Positions 37,404 to 46,117 of a DNA stretch of 64,000 nt are shown piece after piece. The number at the start of each line of letters is the position of its first letter. The stretch's first letter is position 1. The notes beneath the pieces were generated by a model, which did no database searches, was not told the origin of the DNA, and saw nothing but the letters and a program-made list of their open reading frames with translations. The translations under genes were made by a program, and so were the position numbers. This DNA comes from Sutcliffiella horikoshii (GTDB taxonomy: Bacteria; Bacillota; Bacilli; Bacillales; Bacillaceae_I): NCBI RefSeq assembly GCF_020524325.1, contig NZ_JAIVKY010000007.1, positions 1 to 64,000 of the forward strand, written 5' to 3'.

Positions 37404-38426
37404 ATGGATATTTTCGACATTGCAAAGCTTGCGAGCGTCTCGAGAAAAACGGTTCAGCGAGTGTTAAATGATTCGCCCCAGGTAAAGAAAGAAACGCGTG
37501 AGCGTATTCTTACTATTATGGCGGAGCATAATTATCATCCTAACGTCTCTGCTAGGCGCTTAACAAAAAAGAAAACGAAGACCCTCGGTTTATTTATCAT
37601 TCAGGACCCAGAGAAAAATAATATATACGCAGATGACCTCTTTTACAGTACGGTCATCAGCAGTATGATCAGCTCCTGTTCGTATCGTGGTTATAATGTA
37701 CTTGTAACCACCTCAACGCTTGACGACAGTGCTCCTATTCTGAAGCTCTACAGGGAGAAAAGCATTGATGCTGGGATGATTATCAGTTGGTCATGCGTAC
37801 AAAAAATTGTAGATGAAATCAGGGAAGCAGGATTCTTAGTAGGTGTATTTGATCAAAATAATATTGCCCCAAACCAGCAGCATGTGCCTATTCCTATGCT
37901 GTTAAATAAAGAATCTGCCCTTCTTGCGACGGAATACCTGATTGAGCTTGGTCACCAAGAAATCGGAATCATCACTGGAGAACTGGAAAATCGTGCTGCT
38001 ATGGAACGGCTTCAAGGATATCAAGAGGCTCTTCAACAGGCCGGGCTTAAAGTTGGCCCTGTATTTGAAGGAAGCTTTGTTGAGAAGTCAGGCTATGAAG
38101 CGATTTCAGATTGGATTGAAAAAGGAACGCTTCCAAAAGCTGTCGTCTGCTCCAATGATTTGATTGCTATCGGTGCATTAAAGGCCTTAGGGGAACATGA
38201 AATTTCAGTTCCAAAGCAGATCTCTTTAATCGGTTTTGATAATGTTCGACTGACCGAATATACAAATCCCTCTCTGACTACCATGCATTTACCTAGAATG
38301 GAAATGGCGGAATATTTGGTGGAGCAATTGATTAGTCAGGTTGAGCTTGGATACCCTGCACCGGAACGATTTTTCAAAGCCTCACTGGTGGAACGTCATT
38401 CCTGCGCACCAACTGTATCAAAGTGA
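37404..38426 (+). CDS. LacI/GalR-family transcriptional regulator
   Basis: A 340-residue repressor with the N-terminal helix-turn-helix (DIFDIAKLASVSRKTVQRVL, about 2-21), a hinge near 50-60 and a periplasmic-binding-protein-like effector domain. The operator specificity helix is SRKTVQRVLN. It lies directly upstream of the GH16 glucanase gene, so control of beta-glucan use is likely; the dyad at 38603-38618 is a candidate operator. TAGGAGG sets the ATG. It is followed by a 16-bp-stem terminator. Confidence 0.92.
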   Translation: MDIFDIAKLASVSRKTVQRVLNDSPQVKKETRERILTIMAEHNYHPNVSARRLTKKKTKTLGLFIIQDPEKNNIYADDLFYSTVISSMISSCSYRGYNVLVTTSTLDDSAPILKLYREKSIDAGMIISWSCVQKIVDEIREAGFLVGVFDQNNIAPNQQHVPIPMLLNKESALLATEYLIELGHQEIGIITGELENRAAMERLQGYQEALQQAGLKVGPVFEGSFVEKSGYEAISDWIEKGTLPKAVVCSNDLIAIGALKALGEHEISVPKQISLIGFDNVRLTEYTNPSLTTMHLPRMEMAEYLVEQLISQVELGYPAPERFFKASLVERHSCAPTVSK

Positions 38427-38457
38427 AAAGCACTTTTTAACTAAATCCAACACCATC

Positions 38458-38510
38458 AAAAGCATTCATTATTGTAAAAAAATGTTGTAATAAATAATGA
38501 ATGCTTTTAT
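38458..38510 (+). terminator. Terminator after the LacI-type regulator gene
   Basis: AAAAGCATTCATTATT (38458-38473) and its inverse complement at 38493-38508 form a perfect 16-bp stem. A smaller hairpin AAAGTG/CACTTT with T run lies just before it at 38420-38437. Confidence 0.85.
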
Positions 38511-38591
38511 AGTTATATACAAATGTCCCACGTAGGACAAAAAACAAAAGGGAGACAATTTTATTTTTCAGGTCAATGTTTATAAGTATTT

Positions 38592-38618
38592 TGAAAGCGC
38601 TAACACAACCAGTTGTGT
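38592..38618 (+). promoter_or_regulatory. Perfect cre site overlapping a dyad before the glucanase gene
   Basis: TGAAAGCGCTAACA (38592-38605) matches every defined position of the CcpA cre consensus. It runs into ACACAAC-CA-GTTGTGT (38603-38618), a 7-2-7 dyad that is a plausible operator for the LacI-type regulator encoded just upstream. Both lie 75-100 bases before the glucanase start. Confidence 0.65.
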
Positions 38619-38693
38619 CAGAAGTCATGAGATTAGTCTTGTCACGGGAAGATTTTCAAAGGGGAAGAAAAATAGACAGGAGATGTGTAACTA

Positions 38694-41600
38694 TTGAGCA
38701 AATCAAATGCTAAGAGAATGAAAATGCTGAGTATTATTTTAGTGATGAATATGCTGTTAATCAATTTAGGGGTTCTAAATAGTCAAGCTGAAGGGGTAAA
38801 TCCTACTTCCCAAGTCATTACTTCGATGGCTGCAGTTGGTGCTACAACCATTCAAGTAGGGATGGATGGGGGCGTCGGTTTTCAGTTCCCGAATTTTAAT
38901 AATGGGGCATCATTTCATGAGGTGAAGAATGATATTGCTCTATTTGTTAAGGAAGGGAGTAATGACTGGGTTTCTATTGACAATAATGCTGATAGCGGAT
39001 GGATTTATGATGTGAATTTTGGAAACTGGTGGGAAGGTCCGGGTGGCTATTGGTTTAATCCGGTAGAAGAAACGACCAAAGTAAAAGTAGCATCCAAAAC
39101 AAATACGAATATTTTTGTTGAGTATACGTTAAATGTAACGCCAGCAAATTCTCAAGTTATCACGGCCATGGCTCCTGCGGGTCCGACATTATTTGATGTT
39201 TCTCCATCTGGTGGTACCGGATTTGAATTTCCACGATTTAATAACGGTGGTGCAACTTTTAAGGACGTAAAGGATGATGTTGCACTTTTCGTGCAGCAAG
39301 GTGATGAGTGGGTTTCTATTGACAATAATGCTGCGAGTGGCTGGATTTATGACAATAATTTTGGAAACTGGTGGGAAGGTCCGGGTGGCTACTGGTTTAA
39401 TCCGGTAGAAGAAACGACGGTTGTCAAAGTAGCATCCAAAACAAACCCTGATGTATATGTGGAGTATACGTTAAAGGTTACTCTGCCGGTGAGAAATTCC
39501 CATGTCATTACAAATTATGACAGGAGAGCTACTTTCGAAGCGGATGATAATGGGGCAATTGGCATGCCTATCCCGAGGATTGATGGTGGTTACGCTACAA
39601 AAAGTGAGATTGATAACTTCGTTTATGAAGTGAAGGTAGATGGTGAGTGGATCAATATTTTAGATTCAAATTTTAGATATTCATCTAATGGCTACAACAG
39701 AAGCTCGTCTGCCAATCAATGGGGATACTGGACCGATTACATCTTTGGACTTTGGTTCCAACCTATTCAAGAGGACATGGACCTTCGGATAGGTTATCCT
39801 TTGAATGGTGAAAAGGGTGGGGACATTGGAAATAATTATGTGGAATATAAGTTTATTGGTAACCCTGATGCCTTCCGTCCGGATGAAGTAGTATTAGATG
39901 ATATTCAAATTGGGACGTCTACAGATTCAGAAATTGCAGGCTGGGAATTAGTCTTTAATGATGAGTTTGAAGGGACGGAATTGGATACTAGCAAATGGAA
40001 CTATGAAACTGGTTACTATCTGAATGATGACCCAGGCACATGGGGCTGGGGGAATAATGAACTTCAGCATTACACGGATAGTGAAGACAATGTTTTTGTA
40101 GAAGGTGGAAACTTAAATATTAAGGCACTTGATGATCCTGCTACATTCCCTCAAGATCCAGAGCGTGTAGCACCATATTCTTCAGGAAAAATTACGACAC
40201 AAGACAAGTTTACTTTTAGATATGGAAGAATTGATTTCAGCGCGAAGCTTCCTGCAGTTTCTGGAGCTTGGCCTGCACTTTGGATGATGCCAAATGATGA
40301 TGTGTACGGAAGTTGGGCATCTTCAGGTGAAATAGATGTAATGGAAGCAAGAGGGCGTGTTCCTGAATCCACAAGCGGCGCAATCCACTTTGGTGGAGAA
40401 TGGCCTTCCAATCAGTATCTTTCTGGTGAACAAACCTTTGAGGATGGAGGAAGAATCGATACAGACTTCCATGTTTATAGTGTCATTTGGGAGGAAGATA
40501 CCATCAGTTGGTATGTGGATGGTAAATTCTTTTACAAAGTCACTAAAGAGCAGTGGTTCTCTGCAGCGGTCAGAGACAATCCGCTTGCACCTTTTGATCA
40601 AGACTTTTACGTAATAATGAACCTTGCACTTGGTGGCTGGTTTGATGGTGGAAGAGAACCATCTATAGAAGATTTCCCAATTACGATGCAAGTAGATTAT
40701 GTTCGTGTATATGAGGAAGAAGGGCGCGAGGAAGAAGAACCGGTTATTGTCCCTGTAACGGGAGTGAAAATGAACAAAAGCGAAGTGACACTAACAGCAG
40801 AAGGTCAAAAAACTACACTTACAGCTGCGGTTACTCCTTCCAATGCTACAAACAAGAAGGTAACATGGTCATCAAGTGATCCAAGTGTAGCGACTGTAAG
40901 TGCAACGGGTGTTGTAACGGCACTTAAAAATGGGACAACCACCATTACTGTAACGACAGATGATGGCAATATGGTGGATACCTCTACAGTTACGGTGGAT
41001 ATCATTCCACAATTAACTCTAGATCAAATCTTCCCATTAAAAAATGGGTCATTCAGTCAAGAGCTTACGAACTGGTCTGCTTGGAGCTGGAAAAATGAAA
41101 GCTTTATCGATGAGATCCAAGTCGTAGATGGAAAAGCAAAAATTACTGTTCCACAGTTTGATGCAAGTGGTACTGGCGCGGAAAAATGGGCGGTACAATT
41201 CAAACAAACAGAACTTCAGCTTTTAGAGAACAAGGAATATCTAGTTTCTTTTGATGCTAGTTCTAGTGTCGATCGTGAAATGGAATTGGTCGTTCAAAAT
41301 AATGCTTATAATAGAGTTTTTGAAAAGACTATTTCGTTAACGGAAGAAAGGAAACGATATACCTATTCCTTTAAAGCAACCGCAGAAGAGCTAGTGGAAC
41401 TGAATTTCTTATTAGGTAAATACGCAGATTATGACCAACATGAAGTGACAATTGATAATGTCGTCCTAGAAGTGAAAAACCCGCCTACTAGTAAAATTAA
41501 AAACTATACGTTTAATGAAGGCAGCACTTCATGGGAGTTGTGGTCGGATGTTGGAGCAACTTCAAAGATTACTAATGAAAAGAAAGAAATTACGATTCCA

Positions 41601-42758
41601 TCATTGGGAAATGAATTCTGGAGCATCCAATTTAGTCAACTTGGTCTTCCATTAGAAAATTCCAAGTCATATAGACTAGTATTCGATATGTCATCTACCA
41701 TTGATAGAAAGATAGATGCCATATTAGAAAGTGCAAGCTATGACAAATATTTATGGGAAACAGTGGAGATAAACGAAGAGTTAAATACCTATGCAATTGA
41801 ATTTACCCACGATAAGAGCTCAGACTCTGCTGCAAAGCTTGTGCTTGCATTAGGTAAAGTGGCTGGGCAAGAAGCGATAGGAGAGCATGTCGTGACGATG
41901 GATAATGTCTATCTGTACGAGATTCCTGCTATATCAGCTGAAGACCCAGAGGATCCAGAAGTTCCAGATAGAGAAGGGTACGGGGTTGGAACGATAAAAG
42001 AAGATTCCGTGGAGTTCTATGTGGGGGATGTCCCTTGGGCGATTATTAGTTACATTAAAAATGGTACGACTCAACAAAATATCATGATGAATAAAAGTGG
42101 TGAAGATGTAACGTACACATTAAATGGCGTCAAAGAGGGCGATGAAATCAGATATTGGTTTACTTATGGGTTAGAAGCTGGAGGACAAGCAGAATATCCT
42201 GAGCAAGTTTATACGCATAAACTTGAGACTGATCCAGAGCCGGAACCAGAACCAGAACCAAATCCAAAGCCAACAGCACCAACAGTTGATACAATATCAA
42301 ACCTTACCAAGAAAGTAACGGGTACTGCAGAAACAGGCAATGTGGTAACCGTTCAGATTGGAGAAAAGAAGTATACGGAAACTGCCGATAATAAAGGTGA
42401 TTTCAAAATAAAAATCCCTGTGCAAAAAGAGGGAACCATCATTACTATTACGTCAACTGATGCAGATGGGAATGTCAGCGACGCGGTAACAGTTGAAGTC
42501 GTGGATGAAATACCCCCTTCGGCTCCAAAAGTAGACAAAGTAGACAGCAACACTACTTCTGTGACAGGAAAAGCAGAGGCACATACTACCATCACGATTA
42601 CAGTAGGCAAAGAGGTCATCGGCACCTATGAAGCAGACAAGAACGGCAATTTTGAACTTACTATTGCCAAACAAAAGAAATCTACCGACCTTATCATCAC
42701 AGCAACCGATGCAGCAGGGAATATCAGTAAAGCGAAGAAAGTGAAAGTGAAGAAGTAA
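38694..42758 (+). CDS. Secreted multidomain GH16 endo-beta-1,3-glucanase
   Basis: A 1354-residue laminarinase-type enzyme. Layout: signal peptide (about 1-32); two close tandem repeats (about 38-149 and 150-262, sharing NFGNWWEGPGGYWFNPVEET) and a third divergent one (about 267-400); a GH16 domain (about 416-676) with catalytic E546-D548-E551 in GEIDVMEARG; a Big2 Ig-like domain (about 686-772); two CBM4/9-like sandwiches (about 781-930, 935-1080); a CBM56-like glucan-binding domain (about 1096-1178); a Pro-Glu linker; and two Ig-like repeats (about 1198-1354). The TTG start after AGGAGATG is preferred to the in-frame ATG 24 bases downstream. The cre site and LacI-type gene indicate catabolic control. 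Confidence 0.92.
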   Translation: MSKSNAKRMKMLSIILVMNMLLINLGVLNSQAEGVNPTSQVITSMAAVGATTIQVGMDGGVGFQFPNFNNGASFHEVKNDIALFVKEGSNDWVSIDNNADSGWIYDVNFGNWWEGPGGYWFNPVEETTKVKVASKTNTNIFVEYTLNVTPANSQVITAMAPAGPTLFDVSPSGGTGFEFPRFNNGGATFKDVKDDVALFVQQGDEWVSIDNNAASGWIYDNNFGNWWEGPGGYWFNPVEETTVVKVASKTNPDVYVEYTLKVTLPVRNSHVITNYDRRATFEADDNGAIGMPIPRIDGGYATKSEIDNFVYEVKVDGEWINILDSNFRYSSNGYNRSSSANQWGYWTDYIFGLWFQPIQEDMDLRIGYPLNGEKGGDIGNNYVEYKFIGNPDAFRPDEVVLDDIQIGTSTDSEIAGWELVFNDEFEGTELDTSKWNYETGYYLNDDPGTWGWGNNELQHYTDSEDNVFVEGGNLNIKALDDPATFPQDPERVAPYSSGKITTQDKFTFRYGRIDFSAKLPAVSGAWPALWMMPNDDVYGSWASSGEIDVMEARGRVPESTSGAIHFGGEWPSNQYLSGEQTFEDGGRIDTDFHVYSVIWEEDTISWYVDGKFFYKVTKEQWFSAAVRDNPLAPFDQDFYVIMNLALGGWFDGGREPSIEDFPITMQVDYVRVYEEEGREEEEPVIVPVTGVKMNKSEVTLTAEGQKTTLTAAVTPSNATNKKVTWSSSDPSVATVSATGVVTALKNGTTTITVTTDDGNMVDTSTVTVDIIPQLTLDQIFPLKNGSFSQELTNWSAWSWKNESFIDEIQVVDGKAKITVPQFDASGTGAEKWAVQFKQTELQLLENKEYLVSFDASSSVDREMELVVQNNAYNRVFEKTISLTEERKRYTYSFKATAEELVELNFLLGKYADYDQHEVTIDNVVLEVKNPPTSKIKNYTFNEGSTSWELWSDVGATSKITNEKKEITIPSLGNEFWSIQFSQLGLPLENSKSYRLVFDMSSTIDRKIDAILESASYDKYLWETVEINEELNTYAIEFTHDKSSDSAAKLVLALGKVAGQEAIGEHVVTMDNVYLYEIPAISAEDPEDPEVPDREGYGVGTIKEDSVEFYVGDVPWAIISYIKNGTTQQNIMMNKSGEDVTYTLNGVKEGDEIRYWFTYGLEAGGQAEYPEQVYTHKLETDPEPEPEPEPNPKPTAPTVDTISNLTKKVTGTAETGNVVTVQIGEKKYTETADNKGDFKIKIPVQKEGTIITITSTDADGNVSDAVTVEVVDEIPPSAPKVDKVDSNTTSVTGKAEAHTTITITVGKEVIGTYEADKNGNFELTIAKQKKSTDLIITATDAAGNISKAKKVKVKK

Positions 42759-42768
42759 GGGGAGTCAA

Positions 42769-42835
42769 GGGGACAGGTTCATCGACCCGTTTATCCTTTA
42801 AAGGATAGATGAGATGGGCCACGGAATCTGTCCCC
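42769..42835. repeat. GGGGACAG palindromic repeat, copy A
   Basis: A 67-base imperfect palindrome opening GGGGACAGGTTCATCGACCC and closing TCTGTCCCC, with CCTTTAAAGG at its centre. It starts 10 bases after the glucanase stop. There is no T run, so it is not a standard terminator. Confidence 0.75.
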
Positions 42836-42907
42836 ACAACCCAAATGAAATGGTAATATAGGTGTAATGGAGATACTGTTTGATAACGGTATCTCTTTTT
42901 TATAAAG

Positions 42908-42947
42908 AAGGCGGGTCGTCGTGCCTGTCCCTTCAACCCTAAAGGAG
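42908..42947 (+). repeat. GGGACAG family, right half (copy B)
   Basis: CGGGTCGTCGTGCCTGTCCC followed by TTCAACCCTAAAGGAG corresponds to the right arm of the family. Its last bases form the ribosome site of the MsrA-like gene that starts at 42955. Confidence 0.6.
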
Positions 42948-42954
42948 TGAGAAG

Positions 42955-43431
42955 ATGGAAGTAATTTATTTTGCAGGCGGTTGTCTCTGGGGTGTGCAGG
43001 CTTTTATCAAAACGTTGCCTGGTGTTACGTTTACGGGAGCGGGGAGAGCGAATGGCAAAAGTCATACACTTGAGGGAGAGTACGATGGTTATGCGGAATG
43101 TGTAAAAACTGAGTTTGATCCTGATGTTGTAACTGTAACGAGATTAATTGAATATTTCTTTGAAATAATCGACCCATATAGTTTGAATCAACAAGGTGAG
43201 GATATTGGGGAGAAATATAGAACGGGAGTGTATAGTGAATACGGTAAACATTTAGAAGAAGCGAAGGCTTTTATTAATAATAGAGCTGATTGTGACCGTA
43301 TTGTTGTAGAAGTACTACCACTTACAAACTATGTGAGAAGTGCAGAAGAACATCAAGATAGATTAACTAGATGTCCAGATGATTATTGTCATATTCCAAA
43401 AGAGTTATTGAGTAAATATAAGAAGAGCTGA
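42955..43431 (+). CDS. msrA: MsrA-family peptide methionine sulfoxide reductase
   Basis: A 158-residue protein with the MsrA active-site loop in the form AGGCLWG (usually GGCFWG), with the catalytic Cys at residue 10. Further family blocks are visible: EGEYDGYAECVKTEFDP, FFEIIDPYSLNQQGEDIG-KYRTGVY and the AEEHQDR segment. It would reduce methionine-S-sulfoxide in damaged proteins. The Leu for Phe in the loop and some altered flanking residues mark a divergent subgroup, so the substrate may differ. AAAGGAG before the ATG comes from a repeat element. Confidence 0.85.
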   Translation: MEVIYFAGGCLWGVQAFIKTLPGVTFTGAGRANGKSHTLEGEYDGYAECVKTEFDPDVVTVTRLIEYFFEIIDPYSLNQQGEDIGEKYRTGVYSEYGKHLEEAKAFINNRADCDRIVVEVLPLTNYVRSAEEHQDRLTRCPDDYCHIPKELLSKYKKS

Positions 43432-43438
43432 AGGGGGA

Positions 43439-43491
43439 GGTCTGTCAGCCCGTTTACATGTTTAAGCACAGACGGGTCGAGGAACCTGTCT
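43439..43491. repeat. GGGACAG palindromic repeat, copy C
   Basis: GTCTGTCAGCCCGTTT on the left and GACGGGTCGAGGAACCTGTC on the right form an imperfect palindrome. It lies between the convergent MsrA-like gene and the 395-residue hypothetical gene, 4 bases from the stop of the latter. Confidence 0.7.
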
Positions 43492-43494
43492 ATT

Positions 43495-44682
43495 CTACTC
43501 TAATATTGCATCTATTCTAAAGCAATATTCGGAAGGGAATTTATCAATCTCGCGGGAAATCTCTGCCCGTAAGCTATTTCTACCTTTAATAATGATTTCA
43601 TTTTTCTTGATTTGTATTTTACCTAAACTATATGGAGCATAGTACGTAGTTAACTTATCTATGGAGACAATCCCCGTTCTTTTCGTACTGATTTCGGTGA
43701 GTCTAAGCTTGTATTCCGCTTTTGTGAGAGGACTTAGTGGAACCTGATAGATGACTTCCACAAGATAATTTTTATTTTGGGTTGTGGCATACGTAAGTTC
43801 CATATCCGTTCCATTAGCGGCAATCTCACCTATAACAACCTCAATTTTATCTGTTTCTAAATGGTCAAATTTAGTTATTAGCCTTAATCCTTCACACATA
43901 GAATGAAAAACCATATTCTCTCTATCTTTTTCGTTAGCATGAAGGTATTTATTTAAATCTATTGTGGAGTACGTGTACTTGAAAAATTCATCTAGAGCAA
44001 TTTCTTGTTTTGCTTGATGCATGGTTGCGCCGATACTGAAGTAAATTTCTTCATAATCTGGTAACTTCACTTCGGCATTTCTCAATAGATTACTAAATAT
44101 TTCGGAGTAGATATAATCATAAGGAGATAGGGTGTTTCGTTCAAAATGATTATATATCCGAACACCTATTATTCGTTTCACCAGCGGTTTCGGATTGATT
44201 TTGCAGGAGTATATCAAGCTGTCCACCCGTTTAACATTATTCAAGTAGCTAATCTCTTTTTGTTTCTTTTCGTAATCCTTTAGATCATCGTCCGTTTCAG
44301 GAGCAGCGTTTATTATACTTTTTAAGCTAGTTAATAGTCTATCTATGTCAAAATCCACTTCTTCTTTCATCTCTATCTCAGGAGCCAACTTTATTGCCTG
44401 TTCCACCTTCGACAACCCTTGTTGGAAATCAGCTATGTTTATTTTCTTGTTATCGGAAAAATGTCCTTCAATTTCAACTTCTGCAATTATTTTATAGAGT
44501 GATTTTAATTTATATTTCTTTTTTGGCGGGGCATGGTTGATAAAGCGAATTAAAATGCATTCAAAAGTTTTACCATGAAATTCGCCAATTAGATGCTCGT
44601 TTAGAAAAGTATCCAGTAGACTTAGAGACTTATTATGCTCTTCCTTGGAATGGAAATCTTTATATTCAATCATAAAACGCAT
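43495..44682 (-). CDS. Hypothetical protein, 395 residues
   Basis: A soluble, charged protein without signal peptide, membrane helix or motif I recognise. The N-terminal part (about 1-90) is an alpha/beta region rich in Lys; the middle (about 95-150) is helical and acidic; the C-terminal half (about 185-395) has alternating strands and helices. The frame opens at a TTG at 44703, but the ATG at 44682 has GGGGAG 6 bases upstream. It is the only minus-strand gene between 34 and 48 kb and is bounded on both sides by GGGACAG-family repeats, which suggests it may have been inserted here. Function unknown. Confidence 0.65.
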   Translation of the reverse strand: MRFMIEYKDFHSKEEHNKSLSLLDTFLNEHLIGEFHGKTFECILIRFINHAPPKKKYKLKSLYKIIAEVEIEGHFSDNKKINIADFQQGLSKVEQAIKLAPEIEMKEEVDFDIDRLLTSLKSIINAAPETDDDLKDYEKKQKEISYLNNVKRVDSLIYSCKINPKPLVKRIIGVRIYNHFERNTLSPYDYIYSEIFSNLLRNAEVKLPDYEEIYFSIGATMHQAKQEIALDEFFKYTYSTIDLNKYLHANEKDRENMVFHSMCEGLRLITKFDHLETDKIEVVIGEIAANGTDMELTYATTQNKNYLVEVIYQVPLSPLTKAEYKLRLTEISTKRTGIVSIDKLTTYYAPYSLGKIQIKKNEIIIKGRNSLRAEISREIDKFPSEYCFRIDAILE

Positions 44683-44842
44683 AGGCCACTCCCCTGTATT
44701 CAAAATCCTTAATAAAATTATCTTATCAATTTAACTTGTGAAACTAAACAACATTTAATTATGTAAGCAGATAGGAATGTTATGTTAGACAGATAAAGAT
44801 ATAATAAATAGTAAAGATGTAAACGTGGAGAATGTGATAATA

Positions 44843-44905
44843 AAACCGTTTGCACATTAGAGCACAGACGGGTTATGGAACCTGTCTCTTCAATCCAAAA
44901 GGAGG
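44843..44905 (+). repeat. GGGACAG family repeat, copy D
   Basis: AACCGTTTGCAC...GCACAGACGGGTTATGGAAC and CCTGTCTCTTCAATCC follow the family order of copy C. The right end runs into AAAGGAGGC, the ribosome site of the YkvA-like gene. Confidence 0.65.
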
Positions 44906-44912
44906 CAGCAGC

Positions 44913-45194
44913 ATGTTGAGGTTTTTCAGGCGTTTAAAGTTTATTTTCACTTTTTGGAGGTTCATTCCTTTCCTTATAGATTATTTTAGATCAGGTGAAG
45001 TATCGGTGGCGAAAAAATTAGTTGGTGTGGTGCTTCTGCTCGCTTATTTGATTTTCCCTTTTGACTTCATTCCGGATTATCTTCTGTTTTTTGGTGTGTT
45101 GGATGACGTGATGGTCGTGACGTTTGTGTTGGAGCGGATTGTGAAGTTGGCGCCTGCTTCATTGAAGGAGAAGTACAAGCTTTTGGATAAATAA
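44913..45194 (+). CDS. YkvA family protein (DUF1232)
   Basis: A 93-residue membrane-associated protein of the DUF1232 family, with the characteristic LLAYLIFPFDFIPDY motif near 48-62 and a second hydrophobic stretch with DDVMVVTFVLERIV. The function is unknown. The start at 44913 follows AAAGGAGGC by 7-8 bases; the longer frame from 44850 reads through repeat D and is not credible. Confidence 0.82.
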   Translation: MLRFFRRLKFIFTFWRFIPFLIDYFRSGEVSVAKKLVGVVLLLAYLIFPFDFIPDYLLFFGVLDDVMVVTFVLERIVKLAPASLKEKYKLLDK

Positions 45195-45217
45195 AAAGTA
45201 TTTTTGGGGTGAGAGCT

Positions 45218-46117
45218 TTGAACGAAAGATTAGCTCCTTTTCTTATTATATTTGCCGCTGTCCTTTGGGGGACCACTGGCACTGCGCAGACTTTTGCACC
45301 TGAAACAGCACACCCGGTTGCCATTGGAGCTGCCCGCTTAGCGGTTGGGGGCGTTTTTTTATTGCTTCTTGTTTTTCTGACTGGCGGGTTAAGTTTGAAG
45401 AACTGGCCGGTCCAGTCGACGTTTCTTGCTGCGTTAAGCATGGCGTTGTTTCAGCCGTTGTTTTTTACTGCTGTGAATGTAACGGGTGTGGCGATTGGTA
45501 CAGTGGTTGCAATAGGGAGTGCCCCGGTGTTATCGGGGTTTCTCGAATGGCTCTTTCTTAAAAGGCGTCCAAGTAGAATTTGGTGGAGTTCGACTTTTTT
45601 ATCTATTTTGGGCTGTCTGATGCTTTTCCTCAATAAGGATTCTGTTGTGGTAGATCCTGTAGGGGTGTTGATGGCGTTGGGGGCAGGGCTATCGTTTGCC
45701 GTTTATGCCATAGTTAGTCGGGACTTGGTAGGTAAATTTCCGTCTCTTTCAATTGTAGCGGTTGTGTTCACGTTAAGTGCCGTTTTTTTAGCGCCGTTTT
45801 TGTTTGTATTTGATATGTCCTGGATGGCCGAAGTGCGTGGCTGGAGCATTGTTCTTTATCTTGGGGTGATGACAACAGGGGTAGCTTATTTTCTTTTTGG
45901 AAAGGGCCTTACTTTTGTTTCCTCTTCCACAGCGGTTACACTTGCTTTGGCTGAGCCCTTGACCGCGGCTTTATTTGGGGTGTTTCTGTTAGGAGAAAAC
46001 TTGAATGCTACTTCATTGATTGGTATGGTTCTTTTAATGGTTGGAATTGGGTTATTAATAGGGAGATCTGAAACAAAGGGGACAGATTCGTCAGCCCGTT
46101 TGTCCTTTAAAGGGTAA
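45218..46117 (+). CDS. EamA/DMT family transporter with repeat-derived C-terminus
   Basis: A 299-residue permease with about ten helices in two EamA halves (first AAVLWGTTGTAQTF, second ALGAGLSFAVYAIVSR). It would export or import a small metabolite; the substrate is unknown. TTG at 45218 fits GGGGTGAG upstream; GTG at 45209 would place the ribosome site on top of the start. The last 12 residues (after RSETK) are encoded by the GGGGACAG repeat that starts at 46078, so the original C-terminus has been replaced or extended. The start lies 23 bases after the YkvA-like gene. Confidence 0.85.
   Translation: MNERLAPFLIIFAAVLWGTTGTAQTFAPETAHPVAIGAARLAVGGVFLLLLVFLTGGLSLKNWPVQSTFLAALSMALFQPLFFTAVNVTGVAIGTVVAIGSAPVLSGFLEWLFLKRRPSRIWWSSTFLSILGCLMLFLNKDSVVVDPVGVLMALGAGLSFAVYAIVSRDLVGKFPSLSIVAVVFTLSAVFLAPFLFVFDMSWMAEVRGWSIVLYLGVMTTGVAYFLFGKGLTFVSSSTAVTLALAEPLTAALFGVFLLGENLNATSLIGMVLLMVGIGLLIGRSETKGTDSSARLSFKG

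Noticed and set aside
44850-44912. Upstream extension of the YkvA-like gene
   Set aside because: The added 21 residues are encoded by repeat copy D, and the ATG at 44913 has its own well-placed AAAGGAGG.
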